NCBI GenBank assembly: GCA_028023455.1
Contig: JAQFVV010012398.1
Location: 7,462,682-7,526,681 of the forward strand
Length of the DNA: 64,000 bases
Reading direction: 5' to 3'
Source of the DNA: Epiperipatus broadwayi
Lineage: Eukaryota > Onychophora > Udeonychophora > Euonychophora > Peripatidae
In this document: one piece after another, positions 11,701 to 26,420 of the stretch
How the letters are laid out: each line of letters begins with the position of its first letter
How positions within the stretch are numbered: the first letter of the stretch is position 1
Program-made: the position numbers and the translations under genes
Notes under the pieces: generated by a model
The model's database searches: none
Seen by the model: only the letters and a program-made list of their open reading frames with translations
What the model was told of the DNA's origin: nothing

Positions 11701-14700
11701 AGCTTTTTCTAACCAGTGTTAAATGTGATGTCCCATTGTGAAATCATATTTTTATTTTATGATCAATGCATAAACACTCATCCAAAAAGTCAGAAAAATG
11801 TCAAACCTTCAATTAAAAATACCTAGATCACAATTTATGAACATTTAATTAAATGATTAGCAGGTTTGACAGGGGATTAGCCATCATAAATTGATTCTAG
11901 AAATGCATATATTTTCAGATACCTGTAATAATATATTAAAGCTTTGCCCTAGATTCAAAATCTAAATTGTAAACACAGCAGGAAGATTCCCAAACCACTT
12001 AAGTTCATTGCACTCTATATATATATTGTTTTACTTATGCCAGATGTTTGTACTGCAATCATAAAATACCAATTAAAATTTTAAAAGTAAAACAAATACT
12101 GTTTCTTATAGATATAAATTTTAACTCTCAATATTAAGATTAATATATAAGGTTTTATATGTTTCTATTTGGAATAGAATTGTAGTAGCTTACTCTATTT
12201 CATATTTATTATTTATTTTATACTATTAAATACAATAATTCCCCCATAAGCTTTCAGTTAGTGAATATGGATTTTGCAATCTACTCAATTCCTTAGAACC
12301 TATAAGTGGATATAATATTTTGTATCTATTGATTATAATTTTTATCCTTACTTAAATTTATACTCAATTCCATCTTACATCCATTATTTTTTTATGAAGA
12401 TAGATCTCTATTATTTTAATATTTATTAGACTCATTTTATTTTGTTTACATTTTAATGTTTTTTAATGTTTCATTATTAATATTCACATAGGCAGCAGGC
12501 ATTTTCAATTCTGTGGGTAACAGTTTGTAAAAATTATATCATCAGCTAAATGTCATTTCAAATTGCAGAAAAAAAGCTGTCATCAACTATTTTTGTTTGC
12601 TATATTAAAAATTATAAACATCATGGTAAAACAGAATGACACTATTGTGTTGTAAAGTTGTATAATATTTATAAATATAACTAGTTACTTATATATGTGA
12701 AATAAAAGAGTTAAATTTGATGTAAATTTACATTTATTCCTTAAATTTTAATAATTAAAACTTCGATTTAAAATATTATATGATTTATTCATTGACAACA
12801 AATTATTTTCAGATATACATCTTAAAAGTGTTGAAAATTTGAAAGAATTATATTATAGAAATTATTCATTAATATTTTATTTAAAAAAAAATCAGATGAA
12901 TGAGTAAACAAACTTATGATTATTTCATTTCATTTCAATAAATTATTTTATTATGAAGATTAGAAAAGTGTCATCACCTTTTTGTATTTCAAATAGTGTA
13001 TATGTGCAGCAACATTTTCATTACACATAAATGTAGATTATATATTAAACATTATAAAGATAAATTTTTGATGTATAAACACTTATCTTATTATTACTAA
13101 TTTATCCATAAAATATTTTTCATGATATTTAACTAATGTGTATGTCACAAATGTTTATTGTATATTTCTCATTATTTTTCTTTTTTTACATTTATTGTTA
13201 ATAAATTTTAAATTCATTTAAACAAATAAACTTGTTTTAGTTCTCATTCAGTTAAAAATGCAAACACATTGGCTAATAATATTTTGGTAGATAATGCTCA
13301 TGTATTGACTTTCATCATATACTTTATAATAAATAATCACAAACAGTCCAGGAATTAAACGATTGGAGAGGTAAGTGTATTTACTATTACATGTTATTGT
13401 CTTTATAGTAAATCCAATGTATTATCATGTGAACCAGGTATACATTTTTATATAGTAACAAATTAATTAATTTGGTATTATTCAATATTTAATATATAAT
13501 TAAAAAATTATCACAATTATTTTATCAGTTATATGCAATAGTTATTTTGTGATAATAAAAAAAACTCATATATGAGCTAGTTTGATAGTTTAAAAAGTAT
13601 AAATATATTAATTATTTAGAGTAAACAAAGGCAGTTATAATTGGATGCTTACATATTTTTTAAACTATTATTTATTGGATTATATTATATTAATTTAGTA
13701 TTTAGTTATAAAGATGATATTATTGTATTATAAAATTGGTAATAGCATACATCAAAATTGGAATAAAAATTCTATTAACTAGAATGATTTACTTTGATTA
13801 GATTTAAAGCTCATCAGTCTAGATTGCATATTTAATTTAAATATTAAGTTTTCAATATTATCATTTAACTATAATAGAATATTAATAATACTATATATAT
13901 TAGATAATTTAAATTTTAATAACATGGTTTTATTGATTTGAAGGATAATGCATTGTGATTTACCAATTGTATTTGTATAAGTGTCAAATAAGAATCTTTA
14001 TTTATTACAAGTTGCTATGATTGGATTTTGTAAATTGTAATGTTATTTCAAGTGTTGATTTTCATTTTATATTATTATAAGTTGGCATAAGTGGTGAGAT
14101 GCATTAGATGAATTGACTTTGTGTATTGAATTTTATTATAGTTATGTATTGCAGACACTTTGTTCCATTGCAATTTGATGTTGAAAATTTACAAAGTTTT
14201 AAAATGAGATAATTTTATATATTTTATTAAGGATAAATTAATGTGCATAAATCTGTAAGATAGTCTTTTACCACTATTAAATAGTTTTTCCCATTCTAAT
14301 TGGTTTACTCAATAAAGGCATATTACTACTTATGAGACAGTATTGCTCTGTTAGTATTGACTTTATTTTCATTTTCATTAGCATTATTTTCATTTTATTC
14401 AATTATAATGGATAATCAATTATTAACTTATACTTTACTTTGTTGCCATCCTTTAATAGTTTATTAAAGTTCTGGATAATTTCTTTTTATCTTTTGTTAT
14501 AAATAAATAATGTCAAGATTTTCTTGATATATCAAGAAAAGCAAACCTACTTCCAAGTATATATTCAAATAATGATTTAAAAGGTTTTTATAGAATAAAA
14601 CAAAAAAAATGATGTGTTAGAAATAAAATAGAAAGGTAAATCTTAAAAAAGAATATCTAAAAAGTAATACTTTCCAAGTCACTAGAAAATTCAGAAAAAA

Positions 14701-17012
14701 AAGTGTAAGCCATCTTTAAGACAAATGTAAAAAAAAAAGAAGTAAGAAATAAAAATATCAAGAGAGCATGGATGATATAAATATACAAATTTACAACTGT
14801 AAAAACACAAAGATGAATCAAATTCAACTGGGCAAAAAAAGAGTAAGAAAAATAATGGCAGAGTTAGGGATAATATGAAATTATTAAAGGATAAGTAAAA
14901 ATGAATCTAGATGACGTCTGAAACAAACATAGATTAAATAAATTTAAATAATTTAATTAACTCATTTTTATATTTAAAAATATTTTGGTGAAATATTTGG
15001 AAAAACATCCTACCAAATATCTAAGCAGTTTAAATACGTTTTTTTCCATTAGTTATCCCCCCACCCCAAAAAAAATATCACCAAAACCAGGAAACACCAT
15101 CATGGAGTAGTTCTTGACTGGTGAAACTCGTTATTTAAATAACCTATATTCTTTGATGATTACAAATGTGTTCTTGTAGATAATTTCTGCAATAAAAATG
15201 TTAAGATGTGTTTCATAAAATCTCTCAAACATACAAATATAAATGTGGAGAAAAATATAATCAATTTATTTGATGCTAGGTATCTTGATTATGTATTTTA
15301 ATTTAAATTTTTATCAGAAAGTCATATTAAGACTCATACAACTTAACCTACTATCATGATAGAGCAAACAATAATCATTATTAATTAAAAACTAATTTAT
15401 AAGGTTGCAGAATTATTAAGTATATTAGACATAAGTGAGCATAATACTAAGAAAATGAGAGAAATAAGATCAAGCCTTACACCCAAAATATTTATGAGAT
15501 CATAAAAAATATATAGAATAACTATCCTTATTTAAAATAGTGTTATAAATTGCATATAATTCTTGAAATTTACATGAAATGTAAAGAGATACTATACTAT
15601 AATTAGAGAATACAAATAGTATAGGAAAAAATAATGAAACTGCTTATGTTATAGTCTTTAGAAATGGAGATCCTGCTATCATAAATCCAATAGAGAATCC
15701 TTTACTGCTAGGAGAGATGAAGAATTTTAAGTAAAAATATTTTTAACAAAAACTGAGAACATATACATTACAATGAAGAGAACATATCATCATAAGGATT
15801 ACAAAATTGTCTTAAAATATAAATGAAGATAGAAGGGGTTTGCAATGGTACATTAATTGATTCAAATCATCAACTTACTGTTTTATCCAAAAAAATTGGC
15901 TTGTAAATATTAAGTGATGAGACCTATTTATCTATATTGGTTTTAAAACTTAATCATATAACATTAATCAGTAATAAAGTGCTAAATTTGAAAACAAACA
16001 ATAATAAACCAGGATTAGGATGGAAATGCCATTTTGGAGTATGTTCTTTTTAAAACATGTCTGGGTCACTCCATGATGTCATTCTACAATTGGATTATTT
16101 ATACATGCATTATCATTTCATTGTCTATTTAATATACTAATTATTTTGTAACAAAAAAATATCACAAACCTTATATTTATCATATTAAGTCAGTAGTACA
16201 TAAGATAGAGTGATCTTTGGAAAATAGATATAAAAATTAAAATATCTAAACTACTGATAAATAAAAGGGGATATTTTCTGAATTTAAAATTAATGTAGAA
16301 TCTGTAAAGAAATCCAAAATTGATGAAAAAACTAAGACTTTCAAAGAGTGTCGGTGATGAGTAAAAATTCTATACTTATTGCAAAAATGATGAATAAGTC
16401 TAAAAAATGTAAAGATCATAAAAAAATCCAAAATGGAAAGAGAATTGTAAAATAATCACAATACAGTTTTAAATTTTAAAAAGAAGGCTGAAATTGTTAA
16501 TTCAGAAAATGTTAAAAAAAGACTGAAAATGCATGGACTACTAAAAATATTTAGAAAGATCACATTAATTTAGACATTGTGAGAATTTATATGATGTTTG
16601 CACATAGATTTGTCAAGACCTATCTCAAAGCAATTGATGAATTATGGCATAAAATTAGAATCCATATGAGATTTTAAATAAATTTTGTTTTTACATATCC
16701 AAAATTTAAATCACCTGAATTTGAACTTCCTAGATGTTATTGGAGTCTCATCAATAGATTCAAATAATCTATAGTCATTGTACTCATCTATTTTATAAAG
16801 AAAATTTAACAGCCAGTAATTTATATAGATGAGGATATACACAAAACATGAGCTATATGATTAACAACTATCAAATCTAAGGCCACAGTATCACAATCAA
16901 AGTAGATTAATAAGGTCATTAATCAATCTATTTCCTAGATGAAATTTCTACAGGTTTCCTTATTTTATTTGTTAATAATTCAGTTCTGTAATATATATAT
17001 ATATATATATAT
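11701..17012. other. Anonymous AT-rich DNA
   Basis: More than 5 kb with no supported gene. The short open frame at 16246-16431 (minus) has no motif and is probably chance. The stretch ends in a (TA)n run at 16990-17012 that abuts the LTR element. Confidence 0.5.
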
Positions 17013-18798
17013 TGTAACGGAAATGACCAAATGATGAATGGCGTTTTTTTAATTTTTATTTATATATAATAATAAGTATTCCTAAATTCAAATCATCCAC
17101 CTTCCGTTACTGCAAGCAAAGAGAACATAGAGACATAAACAAATTTATATCCATACATGATCAAACCTGTGACAATACGGATATTGCCACAAGGTTATTT
17201 TTTCCGATCAAATGTCCCTTGACTCATGTAATTATTAAAGAATTACAGCGCTTGGTTAAATTATAAATTTAATGGGATTAGTAATAATGCACAACTATCC
17301 TCATATGTTACTTAGTACTCAAATGGAGTAATAATTATAACCAAACCCCCTCTGGGTATATTAAACTATTTGGAATGGCGAAGAGATGAGACGATATAGA
17401 TAAAAGAATTAATGAAACTTTTATTAAAATAATAAAATAACAAAAAAGAAATTACATGAAATATTTACACATAATAAAATCATTTAAATATAATGCTACA
17501 ATTAAGTGTATGGGTTAAATCCTGTAAATGTCTGTAATCTATTAAAATAAATTATCCATTTACAGTAATTCATTCCAAGTATTATAAAGAGTATAATTAA
17601 TGTCTATCTCATTAATATCTGGAATTGCAATTGCTTTTACTATGAAGGGTATGTGCATGTGTTATATAATGGTATGTTATTTACTTTACATAGGTTTTCT
17701 TCTCCAACGCAAATTAGTATCCTGCAGACCGTCATGTGGAATTTCTCCACTTTTTTAGAAAATACGACCATTCTTAGGCTTTGATTTTCGTTTGTGGAAT
17801 CTCTTCTTCTATACATAGTGACTTCTCAATACTAGGATATCAAGGACATGGCAGGCGGATCATCAGGCAGGCACCATACTGGCAGTTGTTACATGGTGAG
17901 GTGACCATACAAGCATGTTGGGTTTGAATCGACCAGCAACCAGATAGCCCTTAGCCACACATCTTTGAAGGTTCACTTGTGTTGTAGATTAGTTTCATAT
18001 TCATACAGTGTGTCACTATTCTATGTTGATGTCCTTTACTCCGCTTTCCTTTTCTTTTGTAATTTTAAAAAATTTTCATGTCTGCTTTCCACTATGTTCT
18101 AAGCTCTCCTTTCTCTCAAGACCAGTGCCCTCACCAAAGTCTTCATGTGAACTCTTTTTAGAATTAATCAATTAATGTCTTTTATTTTTTTCAAAATTCT
18201 TTCCTTATCTTGATCTCTTGCTTGTAGGTTTTTCTTTTACATCTTTAACTTTAAAATGCTTTCAACAACTTATACAAAATTACTTTTAATTTCATACAAT
18301 TTTATAACATAATGTTTTACATTCATTTATCAATTATTTTCTTTTTTTTTCTAATAAAATTATTTTCATTTTGACATGCAATAAACCTTGCTCTCTTTAT
18401 ACATACATTCACATATGTATTTCATTTCATCAAAATGTATAATTTTAAGAACAGATCTTTATCTTTTGTCGTATTCTAAATTTTACTTATATTTTCATTT
18501 AAAACTCCCCAATTATTACCTTTTTAAATCATTTTAATTCCCATTTTATTTATATTTTCTTTCTTCATTTTAATCTCAAACTAAACATGTGATTCTGATA
18601 TTTCTAACTTTAATATTTCTATTCTTTCTAAAAATCTTAACTTTGGAGAGTAAAAGATAAGAATCTTGTTCGATTCATTTCCCTCTCTTTATCTCATTAT
18701 GTAATTACAGCATTTGTATGTTTCAAAACTATAATATTTAATATTACTTAATGTTAAATATACGTATGTGTATGATCGCAGTATGTGCGATCATCACA
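17013..18798 (-). repeat. 3' LTR of the minus-strand element
   Basis: 1,786 bp, the partner of the LTR at 21762-23537, with the same TG...CA ends. Its outer end abuts a (TA)n run at 16990-17012. Confidence 0.9.
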
Positions 18799-18803
18799 TT
18801 ACA

Positions 18804-18822
18804 CCATTCCCCCCTTTTTTAA
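18804..18822 (-). other. Polypurine tract of the minus-strand element
   Basis: Reading minus, an A run is followed by GGGGGGAATGG, six bases before the TGTGATG start of the 3' LTR. This is the standard position for plus-strand DNA priming in LTR elements. Confidence 0.75.
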
Positions 18823-19640
18823 AAAAAAAGTTAATGGATTGAAAGTCATGCAGTTATTCACTTAATACTGTTACCACAACACTCACATCCATGTACTCCT
18901 ACTCTTGATTAAGTGATGAGAGAATATTCCTTGAAGGCAATCCAGGCAAATACATTCCTTTCTATCAACCACATCAGCATTACCAAACTGTTTTAATCTA
19001 GTTTATACAAATGATACATGAGTTAACTTCTGCCCTCCGATTGTATATACAGGTTCGAGTCCACAGGATATTGCTGCTACTCGATTAAACCTGTTCATAC
19101 CCCTCATTTCAAAACTTATAGCCCTCTAGGTGACAACTTGGATCACTATACTGAGGTGGGTTTGATGACTGGAATTTCTTATCCAGCTTATTCATGAGCT
19201 CAGAATTTTTACTCACAACTCATTATACCAGGGTTTTTCCCCATACATTTGTTTATGTTTCAGTGACTCGCAATATTTATCAAATATTTAAGTGGCATTT
19301 TCAATCCAGTGAGTCTTTATATGAGAAGAGATTCTTTGTCTTTATCTTTCCTACCTAATAACATCTGGTGCACTGCAGAAACTCATGCATGAATATATAA
19401 CAGAGATGGCTTACCATATACTGCTAAGATCCCTACTAAAATGTCTATCCCTACATACCCCTGCCTCTATCTATGATCTCACTCACTACTCTTTCTAAAT
19501 GATGGTTGGTCTCAATTTGGGTGAAGTATTTCTTTTTAAACCGGTTGGCCATTTACTGGCTCATTCTTCCCTTATATAATCATGAATTTTATTTTTATTT
19601 TTTCTATTTAGAAGTCCATTTCCATCAATCTTGATCCAGG

Positions 19641-20571
19641 CTATTCCCAATATCGTACCATGGAATCCGTCCAATTCTTATATTTGTAATTAGGTTTTAT
19701 CTGGAGGTTGTCTGATTTTGTGGGACTCATATCTGCTTGTTCTGGGATGTGGATTCTGATCCCTATGCTCTCGATACTCTGCCCATTCACATGGATGCTT
19801 CCATTCAGTATCACCTCTATGTTGTCCATCTTTCTGCACTCTTGGCTTCCTCTCCAGAAAATTTCATTTGTTTTCTTTCCATTGACCTTTATTAGGATCC
19901 CAACCATTTTTAATTACAAGTGGTTCCTTTGGAGGTTGTCTATATGCATATCTCTTGTCTGTATATCCTCCAGTGGCTCTTGACTCGATGCATTCTTATC
20001 CTCTCTTCAAATTTTGAGTCTAACCTTTCTACTACCTTGACTACCTGACTTATATCCCACTGCATATTTGCCAACCTCCTATTATTCTCTAATCTCATGA
20101 CTTCAAACTCATCCCCATCATGTAACTTCCTCATTTCCATTTCATGCTGCCCTACTTCCACTCTCAGATCTACAGATTCTGACCCTCAAGTTTGACTTCC
20201 TTTGCCTGTCCATTCCTTATGTCCTTTGCATCTGATTTCTCAAGGAAGTTACTTCTCAACACTTCTATGGCTTCAGCAATTCTTTTGTTATTGTCCATTG
20301 CTATCTTTGCACACCATTCTTCCATCATTCTTTCTTTCCTGTCCTGGCATACCTTCATAAACTGTTGTTGTTCCTCTCTCATTTGCCTGCGCATACTCAT
20401 CACTTCACTAAAGTCTATTTTATCTTTCACTCCTTTTTGGGTAGTATCTGCTCTTTTCCTCTCCTTATCTTCATCCATTTCTCTCAATTCATTTACTTGG
20501 TTGTCCATTTTAGTTTGGGACCTTGCATTTAAATTAACCCTTCTTTGTATATTTATTTCTTCTCTACTCAT
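19641..20571 (-). pseudogene. Gag-like frame, broken, coiled-coil rich
   Basis: Three consecutive minus-strand open pieces cover 20571-20170, 20161-19940 and 19907-19641. The first (about 133 residues, starting MSREEINIQRR) is highly charged with heptad-like patterns (MRRQMREEQQQFMKV). The second continues the charged character (WDISQVVKVVERLDSKF). The third is less biased and I do not recognise it; it lacks a D-T/S-G protease signature. Stops and shifts near 20170 and 19930 separate the pieces. Position after the PBS and leader, plus the coiled-coil composition, suggest gag. There is no zinc knuckle, no capsid homology I can defend and no pol downstream before the PPT. Confidence 0.55.
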
Positions 20572-20934
20572 TATCTCCTTTATTTCTTTCTATTATTATT
20601 TGCTATTTGGTTATTTATTTTATGATTATTGGCATTTAGAATGCTAGCCAATCCAAACACACTTGCTCCAGTTCACCATTTTGCCAACCTGCCCTAGATT
20701 TATTTTGACTACCTGCCATACTGTGAATACTGCTCTCTACTCCACTATGTATACAAACTCTTAACTACCCTACTTCACTATATGATGCATGTATATGTTT
20801 TCTTATTGTACTTGACTCAACTTAAACATTATATTTAGTCTCCTCCATTAATGATATATATATATATTCATTCTATTTTGACTGTATTTCAAACCATCCG
20901 CATTTCTAATATATTTTCTAATATTACGTTTATA

Positions 20935-21257
20935 ATTCCTTGATCCCTTTATTATCACGGCTAATTTAAAATCATACACATATATTTCCTTCAACTTAAC
21001 TAACATTCTTCGCTACACACAATAGGTTTGCAATTTATTGCTCATTTTATCGTCACGACTATTTTAAAATCATACATATATATTTCATTCCATTTAACAG
21101 ATATACTTTATTGTACACACTATGTTAGTAATTTATTGATCAAGTAGTTATCCTCATGATTATTTTTCAAATCATACATATATATTTTCCTCAACTTAAC
21201 AGATATACTTCGTTGCACTCACTATGTCTGTACTTTATTGATCCATATATTATTTCT
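20935..21257. repeat. Three ~100-bp tandem repeats in the leader
   Basis: Units begin at about 20967, 21065 and 21170 with AAATCATACAYATATAT, continue with AACTTAAC and end with TTTATTGATC. A partial unit precedes them at 20935. They lie between the PBS and the gag-like frame. A second, two-unit repeat of about 85 bp sits at 21336-21512. Confidence 0.8.
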
Positions 21258-21740
21258 AGATAAAACCTTCCTGACACTTTCTTAATTCTTTTTAACTTAA
21301 CTACTTTATATTTTGTTAACAGAAATTACATCTAGATAATCTATCTTTAATTGCTACAATTATATATTTGAATAATTCTCTTTTTTTTAAAATTAAACGT
21401 GCCGTAAATGAAACTTCAAAAGATCATATGTCTCTGATCGTTATACTTATATATTTTAATAATTCCTTTTTAAAATTAAATGTGTCACAATGAAACTTCA
21501 AATGATTTCTTGATATTAAAACTCTCCCTTCCCTCTTTCTTTTCTTTCTACACATTTGACACAGAAATACATATATATTAAGTATTATAAAGTGCAGAAA
21601 AGTTTATCCTCTTCGTCTTCGCTCTTCACCACTCTGAGTTATTAAACTAATTTTATATCGATTTCTTTTTTTTTCTTTCTTAATATTTACTTTATTTACA
21701 AAATTTACTGAAAAGGTGATAACAATTGCACAGCAACAAG

Positions 21741-21758
21741 ATCCTGGACAGGCCCCCA
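21741..21758 (-). other. Primer-binding site, tRNA-Pro-like
   Basis: On the minus strand, three bases after the LTR end, the sequence is TGGGGGCCTGTCCAGGAT. It differs from the well-known tRNA-Pro PBS of retroviruses only at a few bases, mainly where CG dinucleotides would be expected. Its position fixes transcription leftwards. Confidence 0.75.
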
Positions 21759-21761
21759 AAA

Positions 21762-23537
21762 TGTAACGGAAATGACCGAATGATGAATGGCATTTTTCTT
21801 ATTTTTATTTATATATAATAATAAGTATTCTTAAATTCAAATCATCCACCTTTCGTTACTGCAAGCAAAGAGAACATATAGACATAAATGAATTTATATC
21901 CATACATGATCGAACCTGTGACAATATGGATATTGCCACAAGGTTATTTTTTCCGATCAAACATCTCTCGACTGCTATAATTATTAAAGAATTACAGTGC
22001 TTGGTTAAATTATAAATTTAATGGGATTAGTAATACAGCACAACTATCCTCACGTGTTACTTAGTACTCAAATGGAGTAATAATTATAACCAAACCCCCT
22101 CCGGGTATATTAAACTATTTGGAATGGCGAAGAGATGAGACAATACAGATAAAAGAATTAATAAAATTTTTGCTAGAATAATAAAATAGCAAAAAAGAAA
22201 TTACATAAAATATTTACACATAATAAAATCATTTAAATATAATGCTACAATTAAGTGTATGGGTTAAATCCTGTAAATGTCTGTAATCTATTAGAATAAA
22301 TTATCCATTTACAGTCGTTCATTCCAAGTATTATAAAGAGTCTAATTAATGTCTATCTCATTAATATCTGGAATTGCAATTGCTTCTAATATGAAGGGTA
22401 TGTGCACACGTGTTATATATTGGTATGTTATTTACTTTACATAGGTTTTCTTCTTCTCTGATGCAAATTAGTATCCTGCTGACCATCATGTGGAATTCCT
22501 TCACTTTTTTAGTAGAGATGGCCGTTCTTACGCTTTGATTTTGGTTTGTGGAATCTCTTCTTTTATACATAGTGACTTTTCTATACTAGGATATCAAGGG
22601 CATGGCAGACGGATCATCAGGCAGACACTACACTGGCAGTTGTTACATGGCGAGGTGACCATATGATCACGATGGGTTTGAACCGACCAGTGACCATGAT
22701 GGCCCTTAGCCACACATCCTTGAAGGTTCACTTGTGTTGTAGATTAGTTTCATATTCATACAGTTTGTCAGTATTTTATGTTAATGTCTTTTACTCAGCT
22801 TTCCTTTTCTTTTGTAATTTTAAAAAAATTTCATGTCTGCTTTCCCTACGTTCTAAGCTCTCCTTTCTCTCAAGACCAGTGCCCTCACCAAAATCTTCAT
22901 GTGAACTCTTTTTAGAATTAATTAATTAATGTCTTTCATTTTTTACAAAATTCTTTCATTATCTTGATCTCTTGCTTGTAGGTTTTTCTTTCACATCTTT
23001 AACTTTAAAATGCTTTCAACAACTTTTAATTTCATACAATTTTATAACATAATGTTTTACATTCATTTATCAATTATTTTATTTTTTTTCTAACAAAATT
23101 ATTTTCATTTTGACATGCGATAAATCTTGCTCTCTTTATACATACATTCACATATGTATTTCATTTCATCAAAATGTATAATTTTAAGAACAGATCTTTA
23201 TCTTTTGTCGTATTCTAAACTTTACTTATATTTTTATTTAAAACTCCCTAATTATTACCTTTTTAAATCATTTTAGTTCCCATTTTATTTTTATTTCCTT
23301 TCTTCATATTAATCTTAAACTAAACATATGATTCTGATATTTCTAACTTTAATATTTCTATTCTTTCTAAAAATCTGAACTTTGGAGAGTAAAAGATAAG
23401 AATCTTGTTCGATTCATTTCCCTCTCTTTATCTCATTACGTAATTAAAGCATTTGTAAGTTTCAAAACCATAATATTTAATATTACTTAATGTTAAATAT
23501 GCATATGTGTGTGATCGCAGTATGTGCGATCATCACA
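21762..23537 (-). repeat. 5' LTR of the minus-strand element
   Basis: 1,776 bp. On the minus strand it starts TGTGATGATCGCACATACTG (a small inverted repeat GCGATCA...TGATCGC lies at this end) and ends CATTTCCGTTACA, followed directly by the PBS. Open frames inside it (22361-22570 minus, 22663-22929 plus) are not shared intact with the other LTR and are taken as chance. Confidence 0.9.
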
Positions 23538-25099
23538 ATATATGTATATGTTTAATAAAACAATGACCAGGGCATTTTGAATTAATCAAATATGAGAAAT
23601 TTTCCAAGAAATGATGGGAAATTCAAAATATCTACAATTTGATTTTATGTGAAAGAAAAACTTGAGATTACTAAGAGTTCATATAATGCCATGAGTATAT
23701 GCCATAAAGATTTACAATGAATTAAATAACACCCACCCAATTTCCTTTTTAATAACAAACTATTTGATTATATGTGAGGTAAATATTTGAAGATCCAATA
23801 AAGGTTTTGGCAGTCACTTTCAACAATTCATTTTAAAAAGTTTTCTATAGCTTTCATAAAGATCATGTCAGATAAAAAAAGAAATATAGAGAAAATGTTG
23901 TTTGGTAAAGAATTAAAGTAAATTAAGACATATAATATCAGAAATCTAAATAACTTTTAATAAAGAAGTAGAAGTATGAATATAGCTAAAAAAAAATATG
24001 ACAGAATAACCTCAAATGTTTTATTTTATTCAGCTCACTTACTTACTTACGTTTTTGCTTTGATAAAGGAGAAAGTTATGGGATGGCATGCCTAACATGC
24101 AGGAACATGATTTAATAAGGCACTTGTTATTTAAGAATTGAATAATTTTAAATTTTAATTTTAAAAAAGTTATACATATAAAACATACTTTTCCCATTGT
24201 CAGATTTATAATTACAATGTTTAAAACAGGCTATTTATAAAAATTATTTATAATTTCTTTTATTAAAAAACAATAATATAAAGCCAATGAAGTATTTAAT
24301 AAATTTAAATGAGTCTATATTTTGTGACTTGGTTTATAAAGTTAATAAATTTTAGAATTTTTATTTTACAAAGGAGAAAATATCTTTAACATGTTAATTA
24401 TACAGATCATGGATTGATGATGTTAATCATTATTTCTGTTTTTGTCTTTGTTTTTTGTTTTTTTTAAAAAAAAAACCCTATAAAACAAAAAAATGCTTTA
24501 TCAAATTATTTATATTGATCAAAAAAAAAACAACAACTAGATAAGTGGAAATTTATGTAAACAGATTTAATTTTAATCTAACATAACTTTTTTAATTTAT
24601 CAAGATAAACCTAAGCTTATGTCAACGTAGCTCATCCTTGAGATAAACTCTCATGTTATACTAATTAGCCTCAAGTAAAACTTTCTATCAGTATCCATAA
24701 GCATTGCTCATATTAAATTAAGCACTAGAGAAGATTGTATAAATTATGTCCATATGTGTTTCCACTTTTAAGTTAAAATATTAGAAGAGAATATTGCTAA
24801 CCACATCCATATAAATTACTGCTAATAAAAGATCAACACTTTCTAGACACTTTGAGCAATCTATAAAGTATCTTCACACATTTTTGGAAATTTCAAAAAG
24901 CGTTCTCAATGTAACAATAAGTAGAATATCTAAATCAAACATAAACAAATGTATTAAGAACTTTATTGAACTATTACTAGAATTTCATTATATTTTAATA
25001 ATATAATCATAAAATAGATGTAAATTTTAATATTTTTGCTTAAATGCTATTTATTATTATATACGATATTAAATAATAATGATCTTTCAGCAAATATAT
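23538..25099. other. Anonymous AT-rich DNA
   Basis: No gene or clear repeat. Homopolymer-rich stretch at 24450-24530. It ends at the TGTAACC that may start the next LTR element. Confidence 0.5.
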
Positions 25100-26420
25100 T
25101 GTAACCATATATTTTAGCATAAAATATATTAATTGATGTAACTATTATTAAAAAAATTTCTCTGTCTTCTTTGGTGATTTGATTGGCTTGATTTGCACTT
25201 TGAACAGATTACTCTCTTATATTATTTTAATAAATTTAAATTTGTTTCGTTCCATATACTAATTCATATCAAAATGTTTAACTTTTTAAAAATTTGGACA
25301 ACACATTAAATTTGGTAAAATAGTATTAAAATATAATATTTTGTTTTGTTTGTTTAAAGTGATCTTAAAAATTATTTCATTTGAATTAACAAAACCATTT
25401 GTTCAGTTAAAATAAATTATTAAAAATAAATACAGTAATTACGTAAGCGTCTCAATGTAAAAAAGAAAAGAGGGCGAATTTAAGAGGAGATCGTCTGTTA
25501 GTTTTGCTTTTGGAGGGAGAGAAAGAAAAGAAAATGGTAAGAAGGCAAATGGTGTAAATTTGATAAGCTTATTTTAAAATAGTTAACAAGTAAACGGATT
25601 ACCACAAATTTTCTATAAACGTAAAAATAACCTTGTGGTATTTAATTATAAGATGAATTGCTAAATTTAAAAGTCTGTTCAAGGCGGCTGGCCAAGTGGA
25701 TCGAATCACCGGTAATAATTTCCCAATATTACATTTAAAATGTCGGAGCTTCCCAGTTTAAAAGAATTAATTGCAAGAATTTGGTATGTTTTAAAATGTT
25801 TATTGTTCTACAATTTGGAAAAATTAAATAAGTATTTTAATTACAGAAGTTTTATAAATATGAAAATTTGCTTTTTAAAAAAGAAGAAGTTTAAATTAAA
25901 GTAAATGTTAAAGTTATCAATATAGTTTAATATTTCCGTTTCTAATTCTAATAAAAATAGAGTATTGATTGATATTTAACTTTATAATGCCAGTAATATA
26001 TTTGCTAGTTAATTTGTTTGCCATTTGGATAATAAACAGTCTTCAAATAATTGATCAAAGCTATTTTCTAATTTTATCGTCGGTTTGGAATGATTGAATT
26101 AATTGCTGTAATTATTATTCCTAGATTTAAGCATGGATAAATAAATATTTAGCATGGATGTGATAAACTTGGAACATTTTTAATAGAGAAATGTAGAAAT
26201 TAATAACTTATGAAAAACATTTTCATTTAAGTTCTGCGTGTCATGTTTTGAAATTGTTTCTTGTTTATGGAGCCACGTAAAATCGTTAATCTAATAGTGA
26301 TTATAATAACTAACAAATGGATAAAATTACATGTAGGGAATTCAACTATAATTATAGCTATTACTTCGTACATTTATTGTTCGACACATCGTACATGGAT
26401 TTCACGGATCGTATTTGTAG

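Larger units (their letters stand above)
17013..23537 (-). mobile_element. Non-autonomous LTR retrotransposon with 1.78-kb LTRs
   Basis: Two long direct repeats (17013-18798 and 21762-23537) enclose 2,963 bp. Read on the minus strand each repeat runs from TGTGATGATCGC to TCCGTTACA, the usual TG...CA ends. Next to the right-hand repeat is a primer-binding site and next to the left-hand one a polypurine tract, so the orientation is fixed as minus. The interior holds a broken gag-like frame and no RT, RNase H or integrase motif, so this is a large derivative that would need proteins from another element. Flanks on both sides are (TA)n, so the target duplication (probably ATAT) cannot be read cleanly. 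The LTRs differ by several percent by eye, often at CpG, which indicates an old insertion. Confidence 0.9.

Noticed and set aside
19708-20647. Plus-strand frames of 91 and 151 codons
   Set aside because: They are antisense shadows of the minus-strand gag-like frame of the LTR element.
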